A DNA stretch of 64,000 nucleotides from Noviherbaspirillum humi (GCF_900188095.1 NZ_FZOT01000012.1:1-64000), one strand, 5' to 3'. Numbered from the stretch's first letter, positions 37,031-48,725 are shown. The notes: a model not told the origin generated them from the sequence alone. Numbers and translations: made by a program.

Positions 37031-38560
37031 ATGTCCAGCGTACTCAGCAACCAGCAGCGCGTGCCGGTGCACGGCCTGTTCATCGACGGGCGCCAGGTGC
37101 CGGCGTCCCGCGCCGACCTGCTCGACGTCCTGAACCCCGCCACCGGCGAGCTGCTGGCGCAGATCAGCCATGCCAGCGAGGCCGACGTCGACCGCGCGGT
37201 GAAGAGCGCCCACGCCGCCTTCGAGAGCGACGAATGGAGCGCGATGTCGAACCGCACCCGCGCCAAGCTGATCAACAAGCTGGCCGACGTGTTCGAGGCG
37301 CACCTGGAGGAGATGTACCACCTGGAGACGGCCAACAACGGCCGCTCGCTGAACGAGACCCGGGCCCAGATCTCGCGCCTGCCGGACTTCTTCCGCTACA
37401 ACGCCGGCCTGGCCATCGCCCGCCGCGACTCGGTGATCCCGGTGGACGGCAATTACCTCAACTACACTATCCGCACGCCGATCGGCGTGGTGGGCAATTC
37501 CACGCCCTTCAACCATCCGCTGATGATCATGGTGAAGAGCCTGGCGCCGACGCTCGCTTCGGGCTGCACCACGGTAGTCAAGCCGTCGGAGTACACGCCG
37601 CTGACCACGCTGCGCCTGGCCAAGCTGTTCGTCGAGGCCGGCCTGCCGCCGGGCGTGTTCAACGTCGTCACCGGCCTCGGCCCGACCACCGGCAAGGCGC
37701 TGGCGGAGCATCCGCTGCTGGCGAAATGGGTGCTGACCGGCGGCACCGAGGCCGGCCGCATCACCGGCGCGCTGGCCGGCACCAACTTCGCCCACCAGAC
37801 GCTGGAGCTGGGCGGCAAGACACCGGTGCTGGTGTTCGACGACTTCGACGTCGATCAGGCGGTGAACTATGCCGCCTTCGGCGCCTTCGTCGGCGCCGGC
37901 CAGACCTGCATCTGCGGCAGCCGCCAGATCGTGCAGGACAGCATCTACGACGAGTTCGTGGAAAAGCTGGCGGCCAAGGCCAAGGCCATCCGCATCGGCA
38001 ACCCGGCCGACCCGAGCGTGCAGCTCGGCCCGGTGGTGTCGGCGCGGCAGCAGCAGCGGGTGTTGAACTACGTCCGCATCGGCCTGGAGGAAGACAAGGC
38101 GCGCCTGGTGGCCGGCGGCAAGGCGCCGGCCGATCCGTCGCTGAAGAACGGCTTCTTCGTCGAGCCGACGGTGTTCGCCGACGTCACGCCGGACATGCGC
38201 ATCTTCCAGGAAGAAGTGTTCGGCCCCTTCGTCTCCGTCAGCAAGTTCTCCACCGAGGCGCAAGCGCTGGCCATGGCCAACGACTCGCCCTTCGGCCTGG
38301 CCGGCGCGGTGCGCACCAAGGACGTCACCCGCGCCCACCGCGTCGCCGCCCGGCTCAAGTGCGGCATCGTCTGGATCAACGACCATCACCGGCTCGATCC
38401 GGCCTCGCCGTGGGGCGGCATCAAGGATTCCGGCATCGGCCGCGAATGCGGCACCGAATCCTTCGACCAGCATTTCGAAACCAAGAGCGTCATGGTGCGC
38501 ATGGATGACACGCCGTTCGACTGGTACAAGGACACGTCCAGCCAGCGCCGGCTGAACTGA
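37031..38560 (+). CDS. NAD(P)-dependent aldehyde dehydrogenase
   Basis: This 509-residue enzyme is preceded by AGGAAGAG. All catalytic elements are seen: the oxyanion asparagine region (GNSTPFNHPLMIMVKSLAPT), the general base in LELGGKTP (Glu259), the nucleophile in GAGQTCICGSR (Cys293) and EEVFGPFVSV. The GNSTPFNHP sequence differs from the common P-W-N-F-P, suggesting a specialised substrate. Its stop overlaps the start of the following hydrolase (TGATG), so the two are coupled. The substrate is probably an aldehyde from the compound imported by the divergent transporter (inference). Confidence 0.9.
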   Translation: MSSVLSNQQRVPVHGLFIDGRQVPASRADLLDVLNPATGELLAQISHASEADVDRAVKSAHAAFESDEWSAMSNRTRAKLINKLADVFEAHLEEMYHLETANNGRSLNETRAQISRLPDFFRYNAGLAIARRDSVIPVDGNYLNYTIRTPIGVVGNSTPFNHPLMIMVKSLAPTLASGCTTVVKPSEYTPLTTLRLAKLFVEAGLPPGVFNVVTGLGPTTGKALAEHPLLAKWVLTGGTEAGRITGALAGTNFAHQTLELGGKTPVLVFDDFDVDQAVNYAAFGAFVGAGQTCICGSRQIVQDSIYDEFVEKLAAKAKAIRIGNPADPSVQLGPVVSARQQQRVLNYVRIGLEEDKARLVAGGKAPADPSLKNGFFVEPTVFADVTPDMRIFQEEVFGPFVSVSKFSTEAQALAMANDSPFGLAGAVRTKDVTRAHRVAARLKCGIVWINDHHRLDPASPWGGIKDSGIGRECGTESFDQHFETKSVMVRMDDTPFDWYKDTSSQRRLN

Positions 38561-39444
38561 TGCCTGCGCCCCAACCACCCGATCTTTCCTACCCAAAAAA
38601 GGCCGACATGGACACCATCATGAGAGAGCAGGAGACAAGCTTCGAGGAAATCAGCATCGACGCCGGCGGCGGCAGGGTCAGCGCCCGCCTCGGCGGCAGC
38701 GGCAGGCCGATCGTACTGTTCCATTCGCTGCTGGCCGACGCCAGCAGCTTCGACCCGCTGGCGAACATGCTGGCGAAGACGCACCAGGTCCTGGTGCTGA
38801 ACCTGCCCGGCTTTGCCGACTCCGACCGGGTCGACGGCGGGTTGGAGGAAGTCGCCGACCGGGTGGCGGAAGCCATCAGCCAGCAGACCTTCGACCGGAA
38901 GCCCATCCTGCTCGGCAACGGTTACGGCGGCTTCGTCGCCCTGCTGACCGCCATCCGCCATCCCGATCTGGCCGAGCGCCTGGTGCTGGCCGACTGCGGC
39001 GCCGCCTTCTCCGAGCCGGGCCGCGCCGCCTTTCGCGGCATGTCGGCAGCGGCCAAGGAAGGCGGGTTGGCAAAGATCGCCGACGTGGCGATGCGGCGGT
39101 TGTTCGCGCCCGCCTTCCAGGCCGGCAATCCGGACCTGGTGGCGCAGCGGCGGGAGCGCTTCCTCGCGGTCGACCCGCAGACCTTCCACAACGCCTGCGC
39201 TGCGCTCGCCGCCCTCGACCTGCGCGACAAGGCGCCCTCGGTGACCGTTCCGGCGCTGGTGCTGGTCGGCGAGCAGGACGAAGCCACGCCGCCGGCGATG
39301 GCCACCGAGCTGGCCGGCCTGCTGCCGAATGCCCGCCTGGTGATCCTGCCCGGCTGCGCCCATGTGCCGCAGTTGCAGGAGCCGGATCGGTTCATGGAAG
39401 CGATCGCGGAATTCGTCGGCGCGGAGCAGGCAGCCGGCCGATAG
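38560..39444 (+). CDS. Alpha/beta hydrolase fold protein lacking the nucleophile serine
   Basis: This protein has 294 residues from the ATG overlapping the aldehyde dehydrogenase stop; an in-frame ATG at 38608 (MDTIMREQETSFEE) is an alternative. The fold is clear: IVLFHSLLADASSF, LVLNLPGFADSD, the acid in VGEQDEATPP (Asp240) and the histidine in LPGCAHVPQLQEPDRF (His268). At the nucleophile elbow it reads LLGNGYGG, with Gly121 (codon GGT) where Ser is expected. A single A-to-G change from AGT could explain it. It may be a non-hydrolytic member (lyase, decarboxylase or dioxygenase-like), a binding protein, or inactive. Confidence 0.85.
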   Translation: MPAPQPPDLSYPKKADMDTIMREQETSFEEISIDAGGGRVSARLGGSGRPIVLFHSLLADASSFDPLANMLAKTHQVLVLNLPGFADSDRVDGGLEEVADRVAEAISQQTFDRKPILLGNGYGGFVALLTAIRHPDLAERLVLADCGAAFSEPGRAAFRGMSAAAKEGGLAKIADVAMRRLFAPAFQAGNPDLVAQRRERFLAVDPQTFHNACAALAALDLRDKAPSVTVPALVLVGEQDEATPPAMATELAGLLPNARLVILPGCAHVPQLQEPDRFMEAIAEFVGAEQAAGR

Positions 39445-39505
39445 AAAGCGACGGGAAGAAGGCTGCCGCAGAGCGGCCAGGACATCCATGGGCAAGGCAG
39501 GACCA

Positions 39506-39526
39506 CGGGCCGCGGCATGCGGCCCG
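39506..39526. terminator. Hairpin between convergent genes
   Basis: The stem CGGGCCGC/GCGGCCCG with loop GGCAT is followed by TTCGCTTTCC on the + strand. The T tract is weak, so this is a likely but imperfect terminator for the aldehyde dehydrogenase-hydrolase operon. Confidence 0.5.
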
Positions 39527-39547
39527 TTCGCTTTCCTGCGCCGCCAA

Positions 39548-40093
39548 TCAGTGGCGCGGCTTGTCCCGGCGCAGCGCCAGCCGCAGTTCCTCCGCCACCT
39601 CGGCGCAGGCCTCCACATGCTGGTTGCCGATGGCGCGGAAGGCGGCGAAGCCGATCGCCGCCGACGCCACCTGGCCGGCGAGCGGTGCGATGCGGGCGCT
39701 GTTTCGCATCAGCAGCTTGAAGCCGGAACGCTGCAGCAGTTCCATCACCAGCTCCCGCGTCACCAGCTTGCCCACCAGGCTGCCGCCCATGGCCACCATG
39801 GTCTGGTAGGCAACGATGCGCTCTTCCGGCTGCAGCTGCTCTATCTGCTGCGGCGTCAGGCCGAACTCGGCATTGATCTCCTCGATCAGGTTCATCAGCA
39901 GCGCAATGTCGCCGGCGACATCGATGCCCGGCAGCGGCACCGCCGCCAGGCCGGCGGACAGCGCGGCGCGGCGCAGCACCAGCTTGCGGCACTTGCGGCG
40001 GATGGCGCCAAGATCCTGAACCGGCGAAGCCAGCGCCGGCAGCGGTTCCCAGGCATCGCCGTTTCGGTTACGTTTGAGGTCGGTCGTTTTCAT
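39548..40093 (-). CDS. Small DUF697/EcsC-like protein of unknown function
   Basis: This 181-residue protein starts at 40093. A central segment, VPLPGIDVAGDIALLMNLIE followed by EINAEFGLTPQQIEQL, and a later SARIAPLAGQVASAAIGFAA resemble the small hydrophobic-helix proteins of the EcsC/DUF697 type that associate with membranes. The match is by general pattern only. It is single, leftward, and divergent from the orphan response-regulator-like gene. Confidence 0.6.
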   Translation of the reverse strand: MKTTDLKRNRNGDAWEPLPALASPVQDLGAIRRKCRKLVLRRAALSAGLAAVPLPGIDVAGDIALLMNLIEEINAEFGLTPQQIEQLQPEERIVAYQTMVAMGGSLVGKLVTRELVMELLQRSGFKLLMRNSARIAPLAGQVASAAIGFAAFRAIGNQHVEACAEVAEELRLALRRDKPRH

Positions 40094-40178
40094 CTTTCAC
40101 CATGTTCCTTCCCATGCTCCTCAGACAGCGGCGCCAGGCCGATTACTGCACCAACCCGTTCAACCCTGGACCGGCATC

Positions 40179-40862
40179 ATGATCCGGGTTGCCGTTCTCG
40201 GCGCGGAAGGCGAGGAAGCCGGCCAGCTGCAAGCCATCCTGCGGGCCGAAGGCCATGCCGGCGAACTGCTGCCGGCGGGCAGCACAATGCAGGGCGATCG
40301 CTTCGACCTCGCCATCCTTGCCGCGCCCGACCCGGCGCGCTGGCCGGAACTGCTGCGCGCCGCCGGCTCGCAGCCGGTGCTGTTGCTGGCCAGCCTTGAT
40401 CAGGACCGGGCGCTGGCCGCGGCGATGGGCGCGGCGGATGCGCCCGCGCGGGATTATCTGATCCGGCCGCTGCGCCGGCCGGAGCTGCGCGCCCGCATCC
40501 GGGTGCTGCTGCGCCGCGCTCATCCAGAGCGGCCGGCGGCGGAACCGGTGGACATCGCCGGCTTCCGCTTCGACAGGGAGGCGGGCGAAATCAGCCGCGG
40601 CGGCGAAACCTTCGTTCTGACGCGCAAGGAGTTCGAGGTGGCGCTGTTGCTGTTTTCCCATCTCGGCCGGCCGGTTTCGCGCGCCACGCTGACCGAGGTG
40701 GTCTGGTCGCGCGATGCCGACTTGCCGACCCGCACCGTGGACACCCATGTGTCGCGGGTGCGCAGCAAGCTCGGATTGCGCCCTGAGAACGGATTCCGGC
40801 TGTTGCCGGTCTACAGCTATGGATATCAGCTGGAGCAGGCCGCCGGGGTGGAAACCGCCTGA
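40179..40862 (+). CDS. OmpR-type DNA-binding protein with degenerate receiver domain
   Basis: This protein has 227 residues, starting at 40179 (MIRVAVLGAEGEEAGQLQAI). The C-terminal winged helix (about 125-220: FVLTRKEFEVALLLFSHLGR; RTVDTHVSRVRSKLGL; GYQLE) is canonical OmpR/PhoB. The N-terminal domain has the receiver length and strand pattern but lacks the key residues. There is no acidic pair near position 10, the phospho-acceptor position in FDLAILAAPD is Ala, and the usual K-P is R-P (DYLIRPLRRPEL). No histidine kinase is adjacent. It is probably a phosphorylation-independent regulator. Confidence 0.82.
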   Translation: MIRVAVLGAEGEEAGQLQAILRAEGHAGELLPAGSTMQGDRFDLAILAAPDPARWPELLRAAGSQPVLLLASLDQDRALAAAMGAADAPARDYLIRPLRRPELRARIRVLLRRAHPERPAAEPVDIAGFRFDREAGEISRGGETFVLTRKEFEVALLLFSHLGRPVSRATLTEVVWSRDADLPTRTVDTHVSRVRSKLGLRPENGFRLLPVYSYGYQLEQAAGVETA

Positions 40863-40996
40863 GCCCATCCCCATCTGGCTGTTGCTTCCGTACCTTGAAT
40901 GGCACCGGGATGGCAAGGCATGTGCTACCTTGGCAAGCAAAGCCGCCGGGTCGGCTTGCCGCATGCCCTGGCGCCGCGTGCGGCAGGGCAACACGG

Positions 40997-41002
40997 TATA
41001 AT
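40997..41002 (+). promoter_or_regulatory. Candidate -10 element for hemA
   Basis: A perfect TATAAT lies 34 bases before the hemA start codon. No convincing -35 hexamer is found at the usual spacing. Confidence 0.4.
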
Positions 41003-41035
41003 CGAGGGTTATTTCCTGAATCTTTGTAGACCGTC

Positions 41036-42328
41036 ATGCAGCTTCTCGCCGTCGGCCTGAACCACAACACCGCACCGGTTTCCCTGCGCGAAAAGGTGGC
41101 CTTCCCGGCCGACCAGATCGGGCAGGCGGTGGCGGCTGCGCGCGCCTGGTTCGGTCGCCAGGCAAGCGGCCTGAACGCGAGCGGCGAGGCGGCCATCCTC
41201 TCCACCTGCAACCGCACCGAGCTGTACGCCGCCAGCCATGTGCCGGGAGGCGTGGTGGAAGCGATCGACGCCACCGCCCACTTCCTGGCGGACTATCACC
41301 GCCTGCCCTACGCCGAGCTGCGTCCCTTCCTCTACACCCTGCCGCAGGACAATGCGGTGCGCCACGCCTTCCGCGTCGCCTCCGGCCTGGATTCCATGGT
41401 GCTGGGCGAGCCGCAGATCCTCGGCCAGATGAAGGATGCGGTGCGCCAGGCGGAAGCCGCCGGCGGCCTCGGCACCTACCTGCACCAGATGTTCCAGCGC
41501 ACCTTCGCGGTGGCCAAGGAAGTGCGCACCACCACCGCCATCGGCGCCCAGAGCGTATCCATGGCGGCGGCGGCGGTGCGGCTGTCGCAGCGCATCTTCG
41601 ACAAGGTGTCGGAACAGAACGTGCTGTTCATCGGCGCCGGCGAGATGATCGAGCTGTGCGCCGCCCACTTCGCCGGCCAGCATCCCAAGACCCTCACCAT
41701 CGCCAACCGCACCCTGGAGCGCGGCGAGGCGCTGGCGCATCGCTTCAGCGGCCGCGCCATCCGCCTGGCCGATCTGCCGCAGCAGCTGGCGCAGTACGAC
41801 ATCGTGGTGTCCTGCACCGCATCCACCCTGCCCATCATCGGCCTCGGCATGGTGGAGAGGGCGGTGAAGGCGCGCCGCCGCAAGCCGATCTTCATGGTCG
41901 ATCTCGCCGTGCCGCGCGACATCGAAGCCGAGGTCGGCCGCCTCGACGACGTCTTCCTCTATACCGTGGACGATCTCGGCACCGTGGTGCAGACCGGCAT
42001 GGAGAATCGCCAGGCGGCGGTGGCCCAGGCCGAGGCCATCATCGAGAACCGGGTGCGCGCCTTCATGCAGTGGATCGACACTCGCTCGGTGGTGCCGGTG
42101 ATTCAGGATCTGCAGGAAACCAGCGAGGCGATGCGCCTGGCCGAACTGGAGCGGGCGCGCAAGCTGCTGGCGCGCGGCGAGGATGTCGACGCCGTGCTGG
42201 AAGCGCTCTCGAAGGGCCTGACCGCCAAGTTCCTGCATGGTCCGCAACAGGCGCTGCACCATGCCCAGGGCGACGAGCGCGCCCGCCTCGCCTCCCTGCT
42301 GCCCCAGCTGTTCCGCACCAAGCGCTAG
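41036..42328 (+). CDS. hemA: Glutamyl-tRNA reductase
   Basis: This 430-residue enzyme reduces glutamyl-tRNA to glutamate-1-semialdehyde, the first step of C5 heme synthesis. The N-terminal [17 protein letters not shown], the catalytic cysteine in [12 protein letters not shown] (Cys58), [20 protein letters not shown] and the NADPH-binding [19 protein letters not shown] are present. hemA followed by prfA and prmC is a conserved order in proteobacteria. The upstream TATAAT at 40997 is a likely promoter. Confidence 0.96.
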   Translation: MQLLAVGLNHNTAPVSLREKVAFPADQIGQAVAAARAWFGRQASGLNASGEAAILSTCNRTELYAASHVPGGVVEAIDATAHFLADYHRLPYAELRPFLYTLPQDNAVRHAFRVASGLDSMVLGEPQILGQMKDAVRQAEAAGGLGTYLHQMFQRTFAVAKEVRTTTAIGAQSVSMAAAAVRLSQRIFDKVSEQNVLFIGAGEMIELCAAHFAGQHPKTLTIANRTLERGEALAHRFSGRAIRLADLPQQLAQYDIVVSCTASTLPIIGLGMVERAVKARRRKPIFMVDLAVPRDIEAEVGRLDDVFLYTVDDLGTVVQTGMENRQAAVAQAEAIIENRVRAFMQWIDTRSVVPVIQDLQETSEAMRLAELERARKLLARGEDVDAVLEALSKGLTAKFLHGPQQALHHAQGDERARLASLLPQLFRTKR

Positions 42329-42412
42329 CGCCGCTCTTCCCCATGCCGGCCGCCGCGCCGGCCGTCCCGCGGCGCTTGACGCCGGCCCTTCCCTGCAACA
42401 ACATCCGACCTC

Positions 42413-43495
42413 ATGAAACCATCAATGCTCGCCCGGCTCGACCAGCTCACCGAAAGGCTGGAAGAAGTGAACAACCTGATGATGCAGGAAGGCGTCACCA
42501 GCGACATGGACAACTACCGCAAGCTCACCCGCGAGCATGCGGAGCTGGAGCCGCTGGTGGCGCTGTACCGGTCCTACCGCGGCGCCCAGGACGACATCGC
42601 CGCCGCCCAGGACATGCTGGCCGATCCGGAAATGAAGGAGATGGCGCAGGAAGAGATCGCCGCGGCGAAGGGACGCATCGAGCAGCTGGAACTGGACCTG
42701 CAGAAGATGCTGCTGCCGAAGGATCCCAACGACGAGCGCAACATCTACCTCGAAATCCGCGCCGGCACCGGCGGCGACGAGGCGGCGCTGTTCGCCGGCG
42801 ACCTGCTGCGCATGTATACCCGCTACGCCGAGCGCAACCGCTGGCAGGTGGAGATGGTGTCGGAATCGCAGTCGGAACTGGGCGGCTACAAGGAAGTGAT
42901 CGTGCGCGTGGTCGGCCACGGCGCCTATTCGCGCCTGAAGTTCGAGTCCGGCGGCCACCGCGTGCAGCGGGTGCCGGCCACCGAGACCCAGGGCCGCATC
43001 CATACCTCGGCCTGCACCGTGGCGGTCATGCCGGAAGCGGACGAGGTGGAGGACGTCAACATCAACCCGTCCGAAATCCGCATCGACACCTTCCGCGCCT
43101 CCGGCGCCGGCGGCCAGCACATCAACAAGACCGATTCGGCGGTGCGCATCACCCACCTGCCCACCGGCATCGTGGTCGAATGCCAGGACGACCGCAGCCA
43201 GCACAAGAACAAGGCGCAGGCGATGAAGGTGCTGGCGGCGCGCATCAAGGACGTGCAGCTGCGCGAGCAGCAGGCCAAGGAAGCGGCCACCCGCAAGTCG
43301 CTGGTCGGCTCCGGCGACCGCAGCGAGCGCATCCGCACCTACAATTTCCCGCAGGGCCGCATGACCGACCACCGCATCAACCTGACGCTGTACAAGCTCG
43401 ACTTCATCATGGACGGCGACCTCGAGGAGCTCACCAGCGCCCTGATCACCGAGCACCAGGCCGAGCAGCTCGCCGCCATCGGCGAAGAGGCTTGA
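42413..43495 (+). CDS. prfA: Peptide chain release factor 1
   Basis: This 360-residue RF1 starts [20 protein letters not shown]. It recognises UAA and UAG. The GGQ catalytic motif is in [17 protein letters not shown] (about residues 233-235), with [20 protein letters not shown] and [17 protein letters not shown] upstream. The stop-codon recognition motif PAT is within the latter. The PrmC methyltransferase that modifies the GGQ glutamine is encoded two genes downstream. Confidence 0.97.
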   Translation: MKPSMLARLDQLTERLEEVNNLMMQEGVTSDMDNYRKLTREHAELEPLVALYRSYRGAQDDIAAAQDMLADPEMKEMAQEEIAAAKGRIEQLELDLQKMLLPKDPNDERNIYLEIRAGTGGDEAALFAGDLLRMYTRYAERNRWQVEMVSESQSELGGYKEVIVRVVGHGAYSRLKFESGGHRVQRVPATETQGRIHTSACTVAVMPEADEVEDVNINPSEIRIDTFRASGAGGQHINKTDSAVRITHLPTGIVVECQDDRSQHKNKAQAMKVLAARIKDVQLREQQAKEAATRKSLVGSGDRSERIRTYNFPQGRMTDHRINLTLYKLDFIMDGDLEELTSALITEHQAEQLAAIGEEA

Positions 43496-43523
43496 TTCCC
43501 TTCAATCACCACCACCCACGCCG

Positions 43524-44000
43524 ATGACGAAAAACCTGAAACCCATTCTCCTGCTGGCCGCCTTCATCTGCTTCGCCCTGCTCGGCTTCGCGCTCTACCT
43601 GCAGCACGTCAAGCAGATGCTGCCCTGCCCGCTGTGCATCATGCAGCGCTATGCCTTCGCCGCGACGGGACTGATCTGCCTGGTGTTCGCCTTCCTGCCG
43701 CGCGGCGCCTCGTGCGGCGGCGCGGTGCTCGGCGCGCTGGCGGCGCTGACCGGCGCCGGCGTGGCCGGCTGGCATCTGTGGGTGAAGGCGCATCCGTCGG
43801 TGTCCTGCGGCATCGACCCGCTGGAAACCTCGCTCAACAAGATCCCCACCGCCGAGTTGCTGCCCTTCCTGTTCCAGGCGGACGGCCTGTGCACCACCGA
43901 GTACGCGCCCATCATCGGCCTGTCGATTCCGCAGTGGTCCATGTTCTGGTTCCTGGTGCTGGCCTTCGTGCTCGCCACCGCCGGCCTGCGCCGCCGCTGA
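43524..44000 (+). CDS. dsbB: Disulfide bond formation protein B
   Basis: This 158-residue, four-helix inner-membrane quinone reductase reoxidises DsbA. The first periplasmic loop has the redox pair PCPLCIMQRY (Cys35/Cys38), and the second loop has Cys95 (SVSCGID) and Cys123 (GLCTTEY), all four catalytic cysteines. It sits between prfA and prmC, 28 bases after the former and 7 bases before the latter, interrupting the usual prfA-prmC adjacency. Cotranscription with them is likely. Confidence 0.94.
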   Translation: MTKNLKPILLLAAFICFALLGFALYLQHVKQMLPCPLCIMQRYAFAATGLICLVFAFLPRGASCGGAVLGALAALTGAGVAGWHLWVKAHPSVSCGIDPLETSLNKIPTAELLPFLFQADGLCTTEYAPIIGLSIPQWSMFWFLVLAFVLATAGLRRR

Positions 44001-44007
44001 TATCCTC

Positions 44008-44832
44008 ATGCTGATCGCCGCCGGCGTCACCCTCGCGCAGATCCAGCGCGCCGGCCTGCTGGACCCGGTGGATGCCCGCATTCTGGTGGCGCATGCGCTG
44101 GGGCTGTCCCGGGTGCAGCTGATCACGCAGGCCGACCGAGCGCTGTCCGCAGACGAGGCGCGGCGCGTGGAGAACCTGGTCGCGCGGCGTCTGCAGGGCG
44201 AGCCCATCGCCTACATCGTCGGCGAGCGCGAGTTCTTCGGCCTGCCCTTCGAGGTCATGCCCGACGTGCTGATCCCCCGCCCGGAAACCGAGCTGCTGGT
44301 GGAACTGGCGCTGCAGCGCCTGCCGCCCGACGGCAGCCTGCTCGACATGGGCACCGGCTCCGGCGCCATCGCCGTGGCGCTGGCGCATGAACGGCCGGAT
44401 GCCACTGTCTCGGCCCTCGATGCGAGCGCCGGGGCACTGGCGGTGGCCCGGCGCAATGCGGAGCGCAACGGGGTGCAGGTGGAATTCCTGCAGAGCGACT
44501 GGTATGCCGCCGTCGGCGACCGCCGCTTCGGCCTCATCGTTTCCAACCCGCCCTATATCGTCGCCGGCGACAGCCACCTGTCCCAGGGCGACCTGCGCTT
44601 CGAGCCGGCATCGGCCCTGACCGACCATGCCGACGGGCTGTCCGCCCTGCGCATCATCATCGCCGGGGCGCCGGTCCATCTGCAGCCGGGTGGCTGGCTG
44701 CTGCTGGAGCATGGCTACGACCAGGCCGCGGCCGTACGCGAGCTGCTGAATGGCCAAGGCTTTTCGGACGTGCAGAGCTGGCGCGACCTCGCCGGCATCG
44801 AACGCGCCAGCGGCGGCTTCATGCCAGTCTGA
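44008..44832 (+). CDS. prmC: Release factor glutamine methyltransferase
   Basis: This 274-residue HemK/PrmC methylates the Gln of the GGQ motif in release factors. It has an N-terminal helical substrate domain and PIAYIVGEREFFGLPFEV with VLIPRPETELLVE. The AdoMet-binding motif is LLDMGTGSGAIAVALA, and the catalytic NPPY is in FGLIVSNPPYIVAGD. It follows dsbB by 7 bases. Confidence 0.95.
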   Translation: MLIAAGVTLAQIQRAGLLDPVDARILVAHALGLSRVQLITQADRALSADEARRVENLVARRLQGEPIAYIVGEREFFGLPFEVMPDVLIPRPETELLVELALQRLPPDGSLLDMGTGSGAIAVALAHERPDATVSALDASAGALAVARRNAERNGVQVEFLQSDWYAAVGDRRFGLIVSNPPYIVAGDSHLSQGDLRFEPASALTDHADGLSALRIIIAGAPVHLQPGGWLLLEHGYDQAAAVRELLNGQGFSDVQSWRDLAGIERASGGFMPV

Positions 44833-44937
44833 CATCGCCCCGACCGCTGCGCCCGGCGTGGCATCCATGCACGTCAAGTCTGGCGCTCGGCCGCGGTTTC
44901 GGTATCATCCAACGCTTCTTCAACACCCAGAAACACC

Positions 44938-47280
<2,343 letters not shown>

Positions 47281-47343
47281 CCAGGAGCGGATGATTCCCC
47301 CGTTGGGAGCGGACGGCCGTCAACGACGCCGCCCGCTTTTCCC

Positions 47344-47349
47344 TATAAT
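47344..47349 (+). promoter_or_regulatory. Candidate -10 element for grxD
   Basis: A perfect TATAAT lies 34 bases before the grxD start. The -35 region is not recognisable. Confidence 0.4.
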
Positions 47350-47382
47350 GAAGGTTATCACCCATTTTTCTGAAAGATCACC

Positions 47383-47694
47383 ATGAGCGAAGTCCATAAC
47401 TGGATCAAAGAGACCGTCACCCAGCATCCGGTCGTGCTGTTCATGAAGGGCACCGCCCAGTTTCCGCAGTGCGGCTTCTCCGGCCGCGCCATCCAGATCC
47501 TGAAAGCGTGCGGCGTCAACGATCTGGTCACCGTGAACGTGCTGGAAGACCAGGAAGTGCGCCAGGGCATCAAGGAATTTTCGAACTGGCCGACCATCCC
47601 CCAGTTGTATGTGAAGGGCGAGTTCGTCGGCGGCGCTGATATCATGAACGAGATGTACCAGTCGGGCGAACTGCAAACCCTGCTAAAGAGCTGA
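47383..47694 (+). CDS. grxD: Monothiol glutaredoxin (Grx4 type)
   Basis: This 103-residue protein has the CGFS active site (Cys30 in [15 protein letters not shown]) and the glutathione-binding [20 protein letters not shown]. Monothiol glutaredoxins of this class bind [2Fe-2S] clusters with glutathione and assist iron-sulfur trafficking. It is a common neighbour of the hemA-prfA-prmC region in betaproteobacteria. Confidence 0.96.
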   Translation: MSEVHNWIKETVTQHPVVLFMKGTAQFPQCGFSGRAIQILKACGVNDLVTVNVLEDQEVRQGIKEFSNWPTIPQLYVKGEFVGGADIMNEMYQSGELQTLLKS

Positions 47695-48048
47695 TCGATC
47701 AGTGTCTGCGACGGCATGTCGCCGACGCGGTTGAAGGCAAAGAATACGGCGGCGGCGCATTGGCGCTGCTGCCGTTTTTCTTTGCAGCATGGCATTCTGC
47801 GCGGGCTTCAGCGCGGTGCGCATCGGTCACTGATGCGGCGTCGCTCTCGCCGATCGGGTGTAAGACGATAAGGGCAGCGCGGAGGCCGGTCAGCATGGCC
47901 GAGTCCTTGAGGACAATCATCCGCGCACGGAAGGATGCTGTAACCGCTTCGCTCGTGCCAAGAGTGCGGAAAACGGTCTCATTGGAACCGGGGTGTCAAT
48001 GCGAAGGCCGGGAGCGGGGCTGGAAGGACGGAACGACAGAAAGCAAAA
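47695..48048. other. Gene-free stretch between grxD and tRNA-Asn
   Basis: I see no supported gene. Short frames on both strands (47699-47920 leftward, 47760-48080 rightward) are Ala/Arg-rich, lack ribosome-binding sites and overlap each other, and the rightward one runs into the tRNA terminator. A short dyad around 47700 (CGATCGATCAG) is not a terminator. Confidence 0.5.
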
Positions 48049-48071
48049 AGCCCAGCCTTGTGGGCTGGGCT
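48049..48071 (-). terminator. Intrinsic terminator of tRNA-Asn
   Basis: A nine-base stem, AGCCCAGCC/GGCTGGGCT, with a five-base loop is followed on the minus strand by TTTTT (complement of 48045-48049). It lies 15 bases beyond the tRNA 3' end. Confidence 0.85.
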
Positions 48072-48086
48072 CTTGCTTGAATTTCT

Positions 48087-48162
48087 TGGCTCCCCGACCT
48101 GGACTCGAACCAGGGACCTGCGGATTAACAGTCCGTCGCTCTACCGACTGAGCTATCAGGGA
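48087..48162 (-). tRNA. tRNA-Asn (GTT)
   Basis: The minus strand reads a 76-base tRNA. The acceptor TCCCTGA pairs with TCGGGGA. The D arm is AGCTCAGTCGGTAGAGC and the anticodon arm is CGGACTGTTAATCCG, with anticodon GTT. The T arm is CCTGGTTCGAGTCCAGG, and a genomic GCCA forms the 3' end. Confidence 0.97.
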
Positions 48163-48691
48163 ACAGCGGGAGCCGAATTATAGGATAAATCTGGACGATT
48201 GGGTACTCCCACATCGTTTCTTTTGGAAAAGAGTTGAAGGCTCGGGCCAAGGCCTGTACGTGCCGCGGCTCATACAAGTTTCCGCGAGATCTTGCACATC
48301 TCTGCCGGGAGAAAGGAAGCCGAGGTACCGCCGTTCACGCATGGAGCGCTTGCCAGCTGTGGCATGGCTTGCCCAAGCTGTCTGCGTCATGTCGATGCTT
48401 GATGAGCGCGCCCGACTTTGACCGCCCCCTTTCGGCAACATGCCATACCTGGCAAACGGTTGGCTGATCGGTCGGCGCCGGCGCACTTGCCAATGCGTTG
48501 CGGCCAGTGTGCTCGTCTCAATGCGTTACGCTCAATGTAAGCCGCTCGAACGCGTTCCACACCAACCGACATGCCGCTTGCGCCAAGAGGGATTGCGAAG
48601 GAGAAAACAGAGGATGCGCCACGCGGCAATGAACCCCTGGCAGATGCATTGGCGCCGTTCACCACGAATGTGAAGGCGCCGAAAAGAGAAA
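48163..48691. other. Gene-free stretch between the tRNA-Asn and the tRNA-Thr remnant
   Basis: Over 500 bases show only short frames with no coding character, ribosome-binding sites or recognisable domains. Composition is intermediate. No hairpin of note is seen besides those belonging to the flanking tRNA genes. Confidence 0.5.
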
Positions 48692-48723
48692 GGGGTTGTG
48701 CGCCGCTGAGCGCACAACCCCTG
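48692..48723 (-). terminator. Intrinsic terminator of the ancestral tRNA-Thr
   Basis: A 13-base perfect stem, AGGGGTTGTGCGC/GCGCACAACCCCT, is followed on the minus strand by TTTCTCTTTT. It directly follows the 3' end of the tRNA-Thr fragment, showing that the chromosomal side of the tRNA locus has been kept. Confidence 0.85.
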
Positions 48724-48725
48724 TA

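Noticed and set aside
37031-38560. Alpha-ketoglutarate semialdehyde dehydrogenase completing the aldarate route
   Set aside because: It is 28 kb away, under a different regulator, and paired with a hydrolase and another importer. There is no sequence sign for that substrate.
47699-48080. Two overlapping small frames after grxD
   Set aside because: They are on opposite strands and of low complexity. One runs into the tRNA-Asn terminator, and neither has a start signal.
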